A stretch of DNA of 52,010 bases from Spirochaetota bacterium (GTDB taxonomy: Bacteria > Spirochaetota > UBA4802 > JAGODF01). Where the stretch lies: positions 305-52,314 of the forward strand of contig JAOAAF010000007.1 of assembly GCA_026419015.1 (NCBI GenBank). The letters are read 5' to 3'. The notes under the pieces were generated by a model. It searched no databases, had not been told where the DNA came from, and was given only the letters and a program-made list of their open reading frames with translations. Below are positions 44,499 through 52,010 of the stretch, in pieces (position 1 is the stretch's first letter; each line of letters begins with the position of its first letter). The translations under genes and the position numbers were made by a program.

Positions 44499-45821
44499 AT
44501 GATGAATTGGAAAATGATTTTTGGCATTATGCTTGTAATAATGGGTGTAGGACTTTTTGCATATTATGATCGATACATTCGCCCCGAGCGCGAAGCGCGG
44601 GAAATGCTCGCGGAAGCAAAAATTATCTTTGAACGAGGTGATGAAACTGCGGATAGGGAATCTATAAATCAAGCAATTGGTACGCTTTCGAAACTCATTG
44701 CGCGGTATCCCGATGCAAAAGTTGTTCCTGAGGCTTATTTTTACATCGGGCGTAGTTATGAGCGGCTCAATCTCTATCGTCTCGCACATTTAAAATATTC
44801 GCTAATTATACGAAATAAAGTTGGTAAAGTTTCTCCGGAACTCCGCGAAAATACTCTTGTGCGATTGGCTCATATTAATGTTCTCAAACGATATTCTGAG
44901 GAAGGCATCCATCAACTTTACACGTTGCTCAATAATTCATCGAATGGTGAACTGCGCGGTAGAATTTATTCAGAGTTAGGGCATGCCTATTTAAACATGG
45001 GTAAGTACGAACAGGCAAAGAGGATGTTTGATATTTCGCTTGCAGAGCATGGGGGGAATGAAGAGGCAATTTTAGGAAAAGCGCGCGCTTACAAACGAAT
45101 GGGTCACGATGTTGCGGCGTATAACATGTACGAGTATTTTCTAAGGTATTTTGGAGGCATAAGCCCTTATGCGGCAGATGTGAGGCGCGCATATAAAGAA
45201 CAAGCGTATTGGAGCGGGTTGAGAGAGTACCGCCATGGTCGTTATGATGGGGCAATCGGGTTTTTTGAACGAATTCTTCGGAATTTTCCAGATGATAGGA
45301 AGTCGGAATATGCCCTTTACTGGACAGGTGAATCGTATTTTGCGAAAAAAGATTATAATCGAGCAATTATGCATTTTGACCGTGTGCTGAATAATGGTTT
45401 CTACGAGAAAGATCAGGACGCACGGATAAAAAAGGGATATGCATATTTTATGAGCAAGCGATTTGATCTTGCAGCAAGGGAATTTCAAACATATCTGCGC
45501 GATTATCCGCGAGGGAAATACAGCGAAATCGCTCAGGAATGGAAAAACATGAGCACTAAAGAACTCCTTTATAAAATTGAATCACAAAAGTTACCAGAAA
45601 GTGTGGAAAGAGACGCACATATTCAGTCGAAGAAATCAGTTCCACGTCCTCATGAAGATGAGTTATTTGAAGAGGAAAAGGTAATTGAACCAAAAGTGGA
45701 AAAAGACAAGATGCCTGATTCGAAAAAAATTCAAGAACGATTCGATGACGATGAAGAGGTTGGTGGTTCGATTTTGCGCAATGGAAGAAAAATTGAATTG
45801 GATATCGTCACTGAATTGTAG
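44499..45821 (+). CDS. Membrane-anchored TPR protein (YbgF/BamD-like repeats)
   Basis: 440 residues. Strong ribosome site aaggagagg; start is ATG 44499 or 44502. One N-terminal TM helix (about 4-24), then TPR repeats: Sel1/YbgF-like IARYPDAKVVPEAYFYIGRSYERL, KYEQAKRMFDISLAEHGGNEEAILGKARAYKR and YDGAIGFFERILRNFPDDRKSEYALYWTGESYF. The C-terminus is a charged, disordered tail. It probably acts with the preceding FN3/TPR protein as a periplasmic assembly or tethering pair. It ends 3 bp from the convergent TPR gene. Confidence 0.85.
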   Translation: MMNWKMIFGIMLVIMGVGLFAYYDRYIRPEREAREMLAEAKIIFERGDETADRESINQAIGTLSKLIARYPDAKVVPEAYFYIGRSYERLNLYRLAHLKYSLIIRNKVGKVSPELRENTLVRLAHINVLKRYSEEGIHQLYTLLNNSSNGELRGRIYSELGHAYLNMGKYEQAKRMFDISLAEHGGNEEAILGKARAYKRMGHDVAAYNMYEYFLRYFGGISPYAADVRRAYKEQAYWSGLREYRHGRYDGAIGFFERILRNFPDDRKSEYALYWTGESYFAKKDYNRAIMHFDRVLNNGFYEKDQDARIKKGYAYFMSKRFDLAAREFQTYLRDYPRGKYSEIAQEWKNMSTKELLYKIESQKLPESVERDAHIQSKKSVPRPHEDELFEEEKVIEPKVEKDKMPDSKKIQERFDDDEEVGGSILRNGRKIELDIVTEL

Positions 45822-45824
45822 AAA

Positions 45825-46739
45825 TTAGTTGTGGCCATTATCAATCTCCTCTATTTTTTTGTATAGTTTTTCTGCCTCTGCCAACTTCCCAGATTTATAA
45901 TATATATCGGCCAGCAAGAGCAGAGCATCTTTGTTGTGAGGATTCAGCGACAAAGCGTTGTTTAAATTTAAAATTGCCATATCGAATAGGAACTTTTTAT
46001 TTTTGGAAAGAGGTGCAGTATAGTATAGGTTTCCAAGGCGGACAAATGCTAGTTCACAATCGGGACGGATATATGTTACTTTTTCAAGCCATCGAACTGA
46101 CTTTTGGTAATCCTTCATGCGAAGGTAAATTTCTGAAATTTTAAAATAAACATCCAGATGTGCAGGATTTTCTTTGACAGCTTTTCGATAACGTTCCAAA
46201 GCTTTCAGTTCGTTGCCTTCTGCATATGCTCGCTCTGCTTCAGTTAAAAATTTTGTAGCTTTTTCTTTTCCCAGATTATAACTTTTTTCGAAAAAGCGAT
46301 TAGCGGTTAGTGGGTCTTTTTGCAGCAAATAATATCGTACAAGCTTTAATAGCGCATATCGATGAGTGGGGTTAAGTTCAACTGCCTTCGAATAATGTTT
46401 TACGGAATTTGTGCTGGAATAAAAGTAGTCGTATAGGGTGCCAACTGCATAGTGTATGTCTGCTTGGGAAGGATTTATGGAAAGCGAAAGGAGGTAATAG
46501 TCAAGTGCAGTTTTCATCTGTTTTTTCTTCCGGTATATTTTACCTAACATATTTGCTGCCCGATAGTTGTTTGGGTTTGCCTTTAACGCTTTTTCAAAAT
46601 CTTCAATTGCAAATTGAAATTGTTTGTTGCGGTATAGTTCCATCCCTCTTCTGAAGAAAAATTCATCTTCTGTTTCTGTAGCAGCGAATGGATGAATAGA
46701 AAAAAGAATAATGCCAATTAAACAAATTTTCGAATTCAT
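45825..46739 (-). CDS. Exported TPR-repeat protein
   Basis: 304 residues. Signal peptide MNSKICLIGIILFSIHPFAA, then at least six TPR units, for example QFQFAIEDFEKALKANPNNYRAANMLG, DYYLLSLSINPSQADIHYAVG and DYQKSVRWLEKVTYIRPDCELAFVRLG. Periplasmic scaffold of unknown partner. It is the third TPR protein in a 4-kb stretch, on the opposite strand, starting about 98 bp from the tRNA gene. Confidence 0.88.
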   Translation of the reverse strand: MNSKICLIGIILFSIHPFAATETEDEFFFRRGMELYRNKQFQFAIEDFEKALKANPNNYRAANMLGKIYRKKKQMKTALDYYLLSLSINPSQADIHYAVGTLYDYFYSSTNSVKHYSKAVELNPTHRYALLKLVRYYLLQKDPLTANRFFEKSYNLGKEKATKFLTEAERAYAEGNELKALERYRKAVKENPAHLDVYFKISEIYLRMKDYQKSVRWLEKVTYIRPDCELAFVRLGNLYYTAPLSKNKKFLFDMAILNLNNALSLNPHNKDALLLLADIYYKSGKLAEAEKLYKKIEEIDNGHN

Positions 46740-46799
46740 TTAAGTTTTACCAAGAAAAATAGCGGTTATATAAAATATACTGCCTTTGTAATTTTTTAT

Positions 46800-46827
46800 T
46801 TGACAATTCTCAAGTAGAAAAAATACT
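46800..46827 (+). promoter_or_regulatory. Promoter of the tRNA-Phe gene
   Basis: TTGACA (46800-46805), a 16-nt spacer and AATACT (46822-46827), ending 10 bp before the tRNA. The perfect -35 and close position suit a tRNA promoter. Confidence 0.5.
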
Positions 46828-46837
46828 GGAAATGTGT

Positions 46838-46910
<73 letters not shown>

Positions 46911-47011
46911 CATAATCTTTTGCGATTTTGTATAACCAAAACAAGCTGTGATCATGAAATGCGCAAAATTATATTAAAATATTAAAAAACTAATAAAAAG
47001 GAGCGGTTCGT

Positions 47012-47152
47012 ATGAAAAAAATTCTTTTTCTTATGTTGGTAGTTCTCGTCATTTCGGTAATTGGTTGCAAGCAACAACCACAACAACCTCCTGCAAATGA
47101 GCCTGCACCGGCAGTTGAGCAAGTTCCTTCTGAAGAAGCACCCGCAAAGTGA
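47012..47152 (+). CDS. Small Pro/Gln-rich lipoprotein (46 residues)
   Basis: Too short for the ORF track. Strong ribosome site aaaaaggagcgg, ATG, then MKKILFLMLVVLVISVIGC: a textbook lipoprotein signal with canonical lipobox VIGC (Cys19). The mature part is only about 28 residues, KQQPQQPPANEPAPAVEQ-type, unstructured. A strong hairpin terminator follows 26 nt after the stop, so this is a single-gene unit. Possibly a small structural or spacer lipoprotein; function unknown. Confidence 0.85.
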   Translation: MKKILFLMLVVLVISVIGCKQQPQQPPANEPAPAVEQVPSEEAPAK

Positions 47153-47177
47153 TTTAGTTATAACGTGATATTGCTAT

Positions 47178-47216
47178 AAAAGGGGAATTATTGAAAGGAA
47201 TTCCCCTTTTTATTTT
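47178..47216 (+). terminator. Intrinsic terminator of the small lipoprotein gene
   Basis: Perfect 12-bp stem AAAAGGGGAATT/AATTCCCCTTTT with a 9-nt loop, followed by tatttt. The A-rich 5' arm and T-rich 3' arm could also terminate in the other direction. Confidence 0.85.
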
Positions 47217-47336
47217 GTAATGTGGATTTGAAAAATTTGATTTATCGTAAAATAGTTAATAGAACTTCCCATAGGTCAATATTAAGTATATTTTTTGAAG
47301 GATCTTGTAATAATTTTGTTGACGATGAAGCGAACA

Positions 47337-47356
47337 ATGTGATGTTACTGTCACAT
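47337..47356. promoter_or_regulatory. CRP-like palindrome (ATGTGA-N8-TCACAT)
   Basis: Perfect 6-bp arms ATGTGA/TCACAT with an 8-nt spacer; E. coli CRP uses TGTGA-N6-TCACA. It lies 23 bp before the start of the 47380 gene, where a bound factor would repress or, with an upstream promoter, regulate it. Suggestive because the genome encodes a class I cyclase, but the spacing is non-standard. Confidence 0.3.
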
Positions 47357-47379
47357 AACAAGCAAAGTTAAACTTGTAC

Positions 47380-47745
47380 ATGGAAGAAAAAATTGAAAAA
47401 ATTTCTGCGGATGAATCAACAGTAATAAATTACGTTGAGGAACTCCTCGCGCAAGATGATATCACTGCCACCAATGATATCGCAGGCTCTGAAAATTCTG
47501 AAAAACAAATTGCATTAGAGTTTATAAAATCGTATGTTCAATTTTTGCAGGAACTTGTGGAAAATGACTTAAAAAATAATCTCATCAGAAGCGATGTGGA
47601 AATTCGCGACCTTATCTCGCATGTGAACATCATGATGAAAAAAAGGTATGAAACGCCTTTTATAGTAATGGTGCGTTATAGCGTTTCCCATTATCGGAAT
47701 ATGCAATCTCGCTTGTTAGCAGAATTGGGCAAAGATAAACAATGA
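47380..47745 (+). CDS. Small helical protein of unknown function
   Basis: 121 residues from ATG 47380 (TTG 47374 is upstream). Acidic, helical, with no signal peptide or TM. The C-terminal half has IALEFIKSYVQFLQELVENDL and KKRYETPFIVMVRYSVSHYRNMQSRL, perhaps an amphipathic helix. No domain recognised. It lies 44 bp upstream of the serine acetyltransferase on the same strand and may be co-transcribed with it. Ribosome site weak. Confidence 0.65.
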   Translation: MEEKIEKISADESTVINYVEELLAQDDITATNDIAGSENSEKQIALEFIKSYVQFLQELVENDLKNNLIRSDVEIRDLISHVNIMMKKRYETPFIVMVRYSVSHYRNMQSRLLAELGKDKQ

Positions 47746-47789
47746 GCGCTATATTTTACTTACTAATGTTCAAAAACTTATAAAATCAT

Positions 47790-48731
47790 ATGTCCCGAGT
47801 AAATTTTTTAGAAAAGCAAGAAAGGATATTTAAAAATATCATTTCAGAACTTTGCTTGCCACAATCATATAAAGTTGTCTATCACCGTTCGACTCACGAG
47901 GTGCCAATGCCATCGGTTGATGCAATTTCCGATATTGTGGAAATGCTTCGTACAGTAATATTCCCGGGTTATTTTGGCAATTCGGAAATTCGGCTTGAAA
48001 CGATGCCGTATCATATTGGTGCAACTCTCGATCGAGTATTTTTGCTTTTTTCTGAACAAATAAAAAGAGGGTATTGCTTTTCATGTACTGAAAAAAACCA
48101 ACATATCACATGTGAAGAATGCGAAATGAAAGCGAAGGAAACAACGCTACGTTTTCTTGAAAAGCTACCGGAAATACGACGCCTTTTGACTACTGATGTG
48201 GTTGCCGCGTATGAGGGAGATCCTGCAGCTAAAAGCTATGGTGAAACCATTTTTTGCTATCCGAGCATTTATGCGCTTACGAACCATCGCATTGCGCATG
48301 AATTGTACAAACTCGATGTTCCCATCATTCCGCGCATAATAAGCGAGATGGCGCATTCGCGAACGGGGATCGATATTCATCCAGGAGCACAAATCGGAGA
48401 GCGCTGTTTTATCGATCATGGCACAGGGGTGGTGATAGGGGAAACCTCGATTATTCACAATAATGTGCGCATTTATCAAGGAGTAACGCTTGGCGCAAAA
48501 AGCTTCCCGCTCGATGAGAATGGAAATCCAATTAAAGGGATTCCGCGCCATCCAATTGTGGAGGACGATGTGATCATTTATTCAGGAGCAACTATTTTAG
48601 GCAGAATCACAATTGGTAAGGGTTCGGAAATCGGTGGAAATGTATGGCTTACGCATGATGTGCCTCCAGGGACGCGGGTTATCCAAGAAAAACCGGTTGA
48701 AAGCTTTTTTGGTGACGGTGCGGGAATATGA
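47790..48731 (+). CDS. cysE: Serine O-acetyltransferase with N-terminal cysteine-rich insert
   Basis: 313 residues. The C-terminal left-handed beta-helix shows hexapeptide repeats and the family signature GIDIHPGAQIGERCFIDHGTGVVIGE plus QGVTLGAKSF, making O-acetylserine for cysteine synthesis. The N-terminal helical domain carries two CxxC pairs (C96/C99 and C108/C111: YCFSCTEKNQHITCEECEM), a likely zinc-binding knuckle not found in E. coli CysE. The domain order suits EpsC-type SATs. The following gene overlaps by ATGA. No clear ribosome site precedes the ATG. Confidence 0.93.
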   Translation: MSRVNFLEKQERIFKNIISELCLPQSYKVVYHRSTHEVPMPSVDAISDIVEMLRTVIFPGYFGNSEIRLETMPYHIGATLDRVFLLFSEQIKRGYCFSCTEKNQHITCEECEMKAKETTLRFLEKLPEIRRLLTTDVVAAYEGDPAAKSYGETIFCYPSIYALTNHRIAHELYKLDVPIIPRIISEMAHSRTGIDIHPGAQIGERCFIDHGTGVVIGETSIIHNNVRIYQGVTLGAKSFPLDENGNPIKGIPRHPIVEDDVIIYSGATILGRITIGKGSEIGGNVWLTHDVPPGTRVIQEKPVESFFGDGAGI

Positions 48732-49189
48732 AAAAGGGATGCGATGAGATAAAAATTATAGAACAGTTTTGTGCGCTTCCCAATGAATCGCCTTTATCTC
48801 GTGATGAGTTTGCGCTTTTTTATGAATCGTTTGTGGATAGAGATGATTCGATGTTGCTTTCAAATGGCAAATCGTCCCACGTCTTTTATTTTACTTCGTA
48901 CGATCTCGTCGAAGAAATTATCGATGAGGATCCCCTCGTTTTTTTTGAAAATTTTGAAAACCGCGTACGATGTATAATAGTTTTTAACCCCCAAAAGGAC
49001 CACGTAACGGCATTTCTGGTGTTAGATCTGAAAGACGAAGAGCATAAACGATTTTTAAAAGAGCTATGCATAATGCAAAAGATCAATTTTCATTTTATTT
49101 CGTTGCTTTATGGCGACCTTTATAAGATGAAATCGTTCCTTATTGCCGTTCCTCCGTCTGCTCTTGAAATTGTCGAGAACGTTTTGTGA
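48728..49189 (+). CDS. Unknown protein translationally coupled to cysE
   Basis: 153 residues, starting within cysE's stop (ATGA). Acidic alpha/beta protein with no TM or signal peptide; motifs such as VRCIIVFNPQKDHVTAFLVLDL and INFHFISLLYGDLYKMKSF suggest two beta-alpha units. No family recognised. The coupling implies a role in cysteine or sulfur metabolism or SAT control, but that is inference only. Confidence 0.72.
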   Translation: MKKGCDEIKIIEQFCALPNESPLSRDEFALFYESFVDRDDSMLLSNGKSSHVFYFTSYDLVEEIIDEDPLVFFENFENRVRCIIVFNPQKDHVTAFLVLDLKDEEHKRFLKELCIMQKINFHFISLLYGDLYKMKSFLIAVPPSALEIVENVL

Positions 49190-49537
49190 TATGAACGGTA
49201 TAGTTTCATTATGATGATCAGCTTTTAATTTGTTCGCATACGGTGTCGTGAAGTTTCGCCTCGAATCCCTCTTTATTTCATCGATTGACCTAAAGGTAAA
49301 TCGTTCATCAATAAGTCTAGTTTTGTTCGTTTATGTCGATTAAGCAAAACTGGAATTAAGCTCTATTCAGAAAATAGTTCAATAACTTAGAACTATCATT
49401 TTTTAAAATAATTCATTTAATAAATATTCAAAATATTTAATATTGTGTAAAATATAAAAAATTATGTCACAAAAAAGCTAAAATGATTAATTTTTTTACG
49501 AAAATTTTAAAAAAAGGTAATTAGTCATTAAATTCCA
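49190..49537. other. 348-bp gene-free region after the cysE unit
   Basis: Contains the terminator candidate at 49374-49404, another short stem (AGTTTTG/CAAAACT, loop about 20 nt) and a very AT-rich stretch before the VKOR-DsbA gene. No ORF or RNA gene is seen, and no confident promoter. Confidence 0.5.
49374..49404 (+). terminator. Weak intrinsic terminator candidate for the cysE unit
   Basis: 7-bp stem ATAGTTC/GAACTAT, 9-nt loop, then catttttt. The stem is AT-rich and weak, but the following T-run and position about 185 nt after the last gene fit. Confidence 0.4.
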
Positions 49538-50797
49538 ATGAAAAGCCAACGGTGGTGTGCAGTTTTATTGTTATTGTGTGCATTAATTGGAACTGGTGCA
49601 ACCTTTCTCATTGCATATGAGCGCCACTTTCGTGAAATTATTTGGGAATTGAAATACCAAGAAAATTTTGTGTTATCAATGGCAAGCGCTCTCTGTGGCA
49701 AAAGGGATTCGTATGTAAGCTGTGAGCGCGTCGATAAATCGACCTATTCACATTTTCTATCGATTCCCCAGACGTCATGGGGAATGATGTATTTTACGCT
49801 GCTTTTGTGTGGAATCATTCCGTTGTTTGTGTTTCGAAATTCGCTTTATAATGATTATATACGCGTGCTTTTTTGGATGCTGCTAATTGGCACCGCGTAT
49901 AGCCTTTACATGTTTGCCGTAAGTATAATTTTTATTCGCGCGCTTTGTCCATTGTGTGTTGTGACCTATTGTGCGAATTTGACTTCTTTAGGTTTGGTGG
50001 TGAGCTATTTATGTCGTTGGAAATTGAACCCATTTTCATTGCGGGAAGCAGTGAGAGAATTTGGTGAAAAAATTTCATTACAAAGCTTGCGCGCGCTGGT
50101 GGCATTCAGTGCACTTTCCATAGGTGCTGCAATTCTTGTTGGGCTATTTTTGGATTATTGTGTTATAAAACTTAAGGAGAATGTTATTGAGGAAAGGAGG
50201 AATGCAATTATTGATAAAATAATTGATGAATTTTTGGCCGAGAAGGTTCATGATGTTCAACCTTCGTTTGTGTGTTCTTTCGGGAAAGCAGGTGCTCCGA
50301 TACTGATTGTTGAATTTTCCGATTTTTTATGTGGTCATTGTAAGAAAGCATCAGAAATCATTACGAAAATCGCTCAAGAATTTGGCGATTCTGTCCACGT
50401 AGTTTTTATGAATTTTCCGCTGGATTCGACATGCAATCGTGGTGTAAACAAGAATGTACATCCTGGCGCATGCCTCTTGGCAAAGGGTGCCATTTGTGCG
50501 TCAAAGCAGAACGAATTTCCAGTGTATTTGGAACATGCGTTTAATTTAGCTCCCAAAAATACTGATGTCATGCATATGCGTCAGCTTGCAGTGTTGTCGG
50601 CTCTCGATGTTCCACTGTTTGAAAGCTGCCTTGTGGCTCATGAAACGGAAATCGAGCTTCAAAAACAGATTGCTGAAGCGCAACGCTTAAATGTTCATGC
50701 AACCCCAACCATTTTCATAAATGGGAGGCACTTGAAAAAGTGGGGAAGCGTTGAAATTGTTCGAAAAGCTATACGGAAAGTTTTGGAAAATAAATAA
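49538..50797 (+). CDS. VKOR-DsbA fusion: disulfide-bond-forming membrane protein
   Basis: 419 residues. The N-terminal VKOR domain (about 1-160) has about four TM helices, shuttle cysteines C53 and C62 in the periplasmic loop (ALCGKRDSYVSCERVDKSTYSHFL) and active-site C137PLC140. A fifth TM (about 184-209) leads to a periplasmic thioredoxin/DsbA domain with C265GHC268 (FSDFLCGHCKK) and cis-Pro ATPTIFINGRH. The fusion combines quinone-linked oxidation (DsbB role) with thiol transfer (DsbA role) in one chain, as known in some bacteria. Ribosome site aaaaggtaa. Confidence 0.93.
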   Translation: MKSQRWCAVLLLLCALIGTGATFLIAYERHFREIIWELKYQENFVLSMASALCGKRDSYVSCERVDKSTYSHFLSIPQTSWGMMYFTLLLCGIIPLFVFRNSLYNDYIRVLFWMLLIGTAYSLYMFAVSIIFIRALCPLCVVTYCANLTSLGLVVSYLCRWKLNPFSLREAVREFGEKISLQSLRALVAFSALSIGAAILVGLFLDYCVIKLKENVIEERRNAIIDKIIDEFLAEKVHDVQPSFVCSFGKAGAPILIVEFSDFLCGHCKKASEIITKIAQEFGDSVHVVFMNFPLDSTCNRGVNKNVHPGACLLAKGAICASKQNEFPVYLEHAFNLAPKNTDVMHMRQLAVLSALDVPLFESCLVAHETEIELQKQIAEAQRLNVHATPTIFINGRHLKKWGSVEIVRKAIRKVLENK

Positions 50798-50925
50798 ATG
50801 AAGATTTTTAATAACATTGTTGATGAACAAAAAAAATGATTTTAAGCCCATTTAATTGTTCATATGGAATAATTAGCTGATTCGCGCTGTGAGGTGGCTT
50901 TATACGACATGATTTATTGCATCGC

Positions 50926-50957
50926 AAAAAATTGGGGTGGTTACGCAAACCACCCCA
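50926..50957 (-). terminator. Intrinsic terminator of the acyl-CoA dehydrogenase gene
   Basis: Perfect 10-bp stem TGGGGTGGTT/AACCACCCCA with a 5-nt loop, 13 nt past the gene's stop on the minus strand, followed there by AATTTTTT. One of the clearest terminators in the window. Confidence 0.85.
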
Positions 50958-50969
50958 GTATTTTCCCGA

Positions 50970-52010
50970 TTATTGTTCCAATGCTCCAGTAAATATTGGG
51001 CTCGATGCCTTAACCACCGCAGATTCATCGGAGAGGATATAGTCGCACAGCGCAAAGAACTTCGTAAATTCAGCACCAAGCATAAACTGACCCGAGAGCA
51101 CTCTGCCCACATAGAACGCCGCTTCGCTGTTTTCTGCAATGAGAGCATCGAGTTCTGCACCTTTTTTATCGCCGATAAGCTCTTTCATTTTAGGTATTGC
51201 TACGGAAAGACCCCATAGGTGCATCCATGCGTGGGTAAGCGCTGTAAATGCTTTTTGAAGTGGGGTTGCGTTTGCGAAAATCATGAGAAATTTTCCATCA
51301 GCCATGTACTTTTTCATTTTTTCGACGGTTTCATCAATCTTCGCAAGGCCTTTTTTCATGTTTTCAACGTATTTTTCGTCAACAATACCCGTTGCCTTTG
51401 CGATGGTTTCCTGAATGCGCTTTTTGTACACACCATAGTTGTACTGATCTTTGTTCATTAAAAGTTTACGCATGGTAAGATCCATCGATTGGATGCCATT
51501 AGTGCCTTCGTAAATTTGTAAGATTTTCGCGTCTCGCGCATATTGTTCCACAGGATAGTCAGTGCAATAACCGTATCCGCCGTAAACCTGAATCGCTTCG
51601 CCTGTCACTTCCCATGCGGGATCGGTATTGCCCGCTTTGCAAATTGGAATAAGGAAATCGAGCAACCCTTGTGCTTCGTTCTTTGCTTCACCTTCTTCGA
51701 CATGGGTAAGATCTTCAAGCATTGCGCAGTAATACGTGAGGGTGCGCATTGCTTCCACTTTCGATTTCATCGATAAAAGCATGCGCTTCACATCGGGGTG
51801 ATTGATGATAGTAACTTTTGGTGCATCGGGATTAAGCATTTGGGTCACATCGGAACCTTGTACGCGGTTTCGCGCATAAGTAACCGCATGCATGTACGCA
51901 GCGCTTGATACTGACATCCCTTGGCTTCCCACATAAAGCCGCGCTTCATTCATCATCTGGAACATAATTTTCATCCCTTGCCGCTGTTGGCCCATTCGTA
52001 GGCGGTTACA
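50970..52010 (-). CDS. Acyl-CoA dehydrogenase, C-terminal part (truncated by window)
   Basis: 346 codons open to the right edge, so the start lies beyond the window. Visible are the C-terminal helical FAD/acyl-CoA domain with GYGYCTDYPVEQYARDAKILQIYEGTNGIQ, where the Glu of YEGTN is the catalytic base, and an extra C-terminal helical domain of about 130 residues (ENMKKGLAKIDETVEKMKKYMADGK onward). This large layout matches the DmdC/AidB-like three-domain acyl-CoA dehydrogenases. It removes hydrogens at the alpha-beta positions of acyl-CoA; substrate not determinable. Confidence 0.92.
   Translation of the reverse strand, partial: CNRLRMGQQRQGMKIMFQMMNEARLYVGSQGMSVSSAAYMHAVTYARNRVQGSDVTQMLNPDAPKVTIINHPDVKRMLLSMKSKVEAMRTLTYYCAMLEDLTHVEEGEAKNEAQGLLDFLIPICKAGNTDPAWEVTGEAIQVYGGYGYCTDYPVEQYARDAKILQIYEGTNGIQSMDLTMRKLLMNKDQYNYGVYKKRIQETIAKATGIVDEKYVENMKKGLAKIDETVEKMKKYMADGKFLMIFANATPLQKAFTALTHAWMHLWGLSVAIPKMKELIGDKKGAELDALIAENSEAAFYVGRVLSGQFMLGAEFTKFFALCDYILSDESAVVKASSPIFTGALEQ

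Noticed and set aside
44929-45488. Two minus-strand ORFs inside the TPR gene at 44499
   Set aside because: Both overlap a well-supported TPR frame; no ribosome sites or domains.

Overview
This window is AT-rich bacterial chromosome, densely coding on both strands, with many 1-4 nt start/stop overlaps that indicate operons. I see no insertion sequences, phage genes or CRISPR. The cell is Gram-negative in design: SurA-type chaperone, lipoproteins, an outer-membrane beta-barrel and a CsgG-like protein. A radical SAM protein resembling the spirochaete-restricted 'spiro-SPASM' family, relaxed lipoboxes, a class I-type adenylate cyclase, PPi-dependent phosphofructokinase and a VKOR-DsbA fusion make a spirochaete (Spirochaetota) the best guess. 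That assignment is inference, not proof. Both window ends cut genes: the PNPase C-terminus on the left and an acyl-CoA dehydrogenase C-terminus on the right.

Layout. 1-5.0 kb: pnp end, M16 protease, bactofilin paired with a LysM-M23 peptidase, and a FecR-domain lipoprotein. 5.1-11.7 kb: a probable six-gene operon (cimA, murI, surA-like, SPASM protein, SpsF-like cytidylyltransferase, PseG-like protein) joining amino-acid and wall precursors to an unknown surface-sugar route. 11.7-20 kb: surE with a TPR protein, larE, an unknown secreted protein, a SET-domain protein, a stand-alone DbpA-type RNA-binding protein with a methyltransferase, an atypical OmpR-like regulator, and a CsgG-like lipoprotein with a beta-barrel. 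20-24.6 kb: the minus-strand operon purD-nadK-recN-metallopeptidase behind a good promoter. 24.8-28.9 kb: a signalling block with a chemoreceptor-like protein, a membrane sensor without output domain coupled to a STAS/zinc-ribbon protein, and a charged coiled-coil protein.

28.9-39.6 kb: the adenylate cyclase, a degenerate M23 protein, a split ADP-forming acyl-CoA synthetase, PPi-PFK, a membrane protein, a double cyclic-nucleotide-binding protein and a DJ-1 family protein. The cyclase and the binding protein suggest a cAMP circuit. 39.7-46.7 kb: an XpaC/TelA pair, a TetR regulator with a palindromic operator, an FN3-like/TPR protein and two more TPR proteins. 46.8-52 kb: tRNA-Phe, a 46-residue lipoprotein, serine acetyltransferase between two unknown genes, the VKOR-DsbA fusion and the acyl-CoA dehydrogenase.

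No single defence-type or obviously new multi-gene machine stands out. The best leads are the SPASM/cytidylyltransferase/PseG-like cluster, the sensor-STAS-zinc-ribbon pair, the M23 protein lacking its C-terminal metal-site histidines, the SET gene with its hairpin leader, and the cAMP components with a nearby CRP-like palindrome. Promoters, operators and terminators were read by eye and are candidates only.
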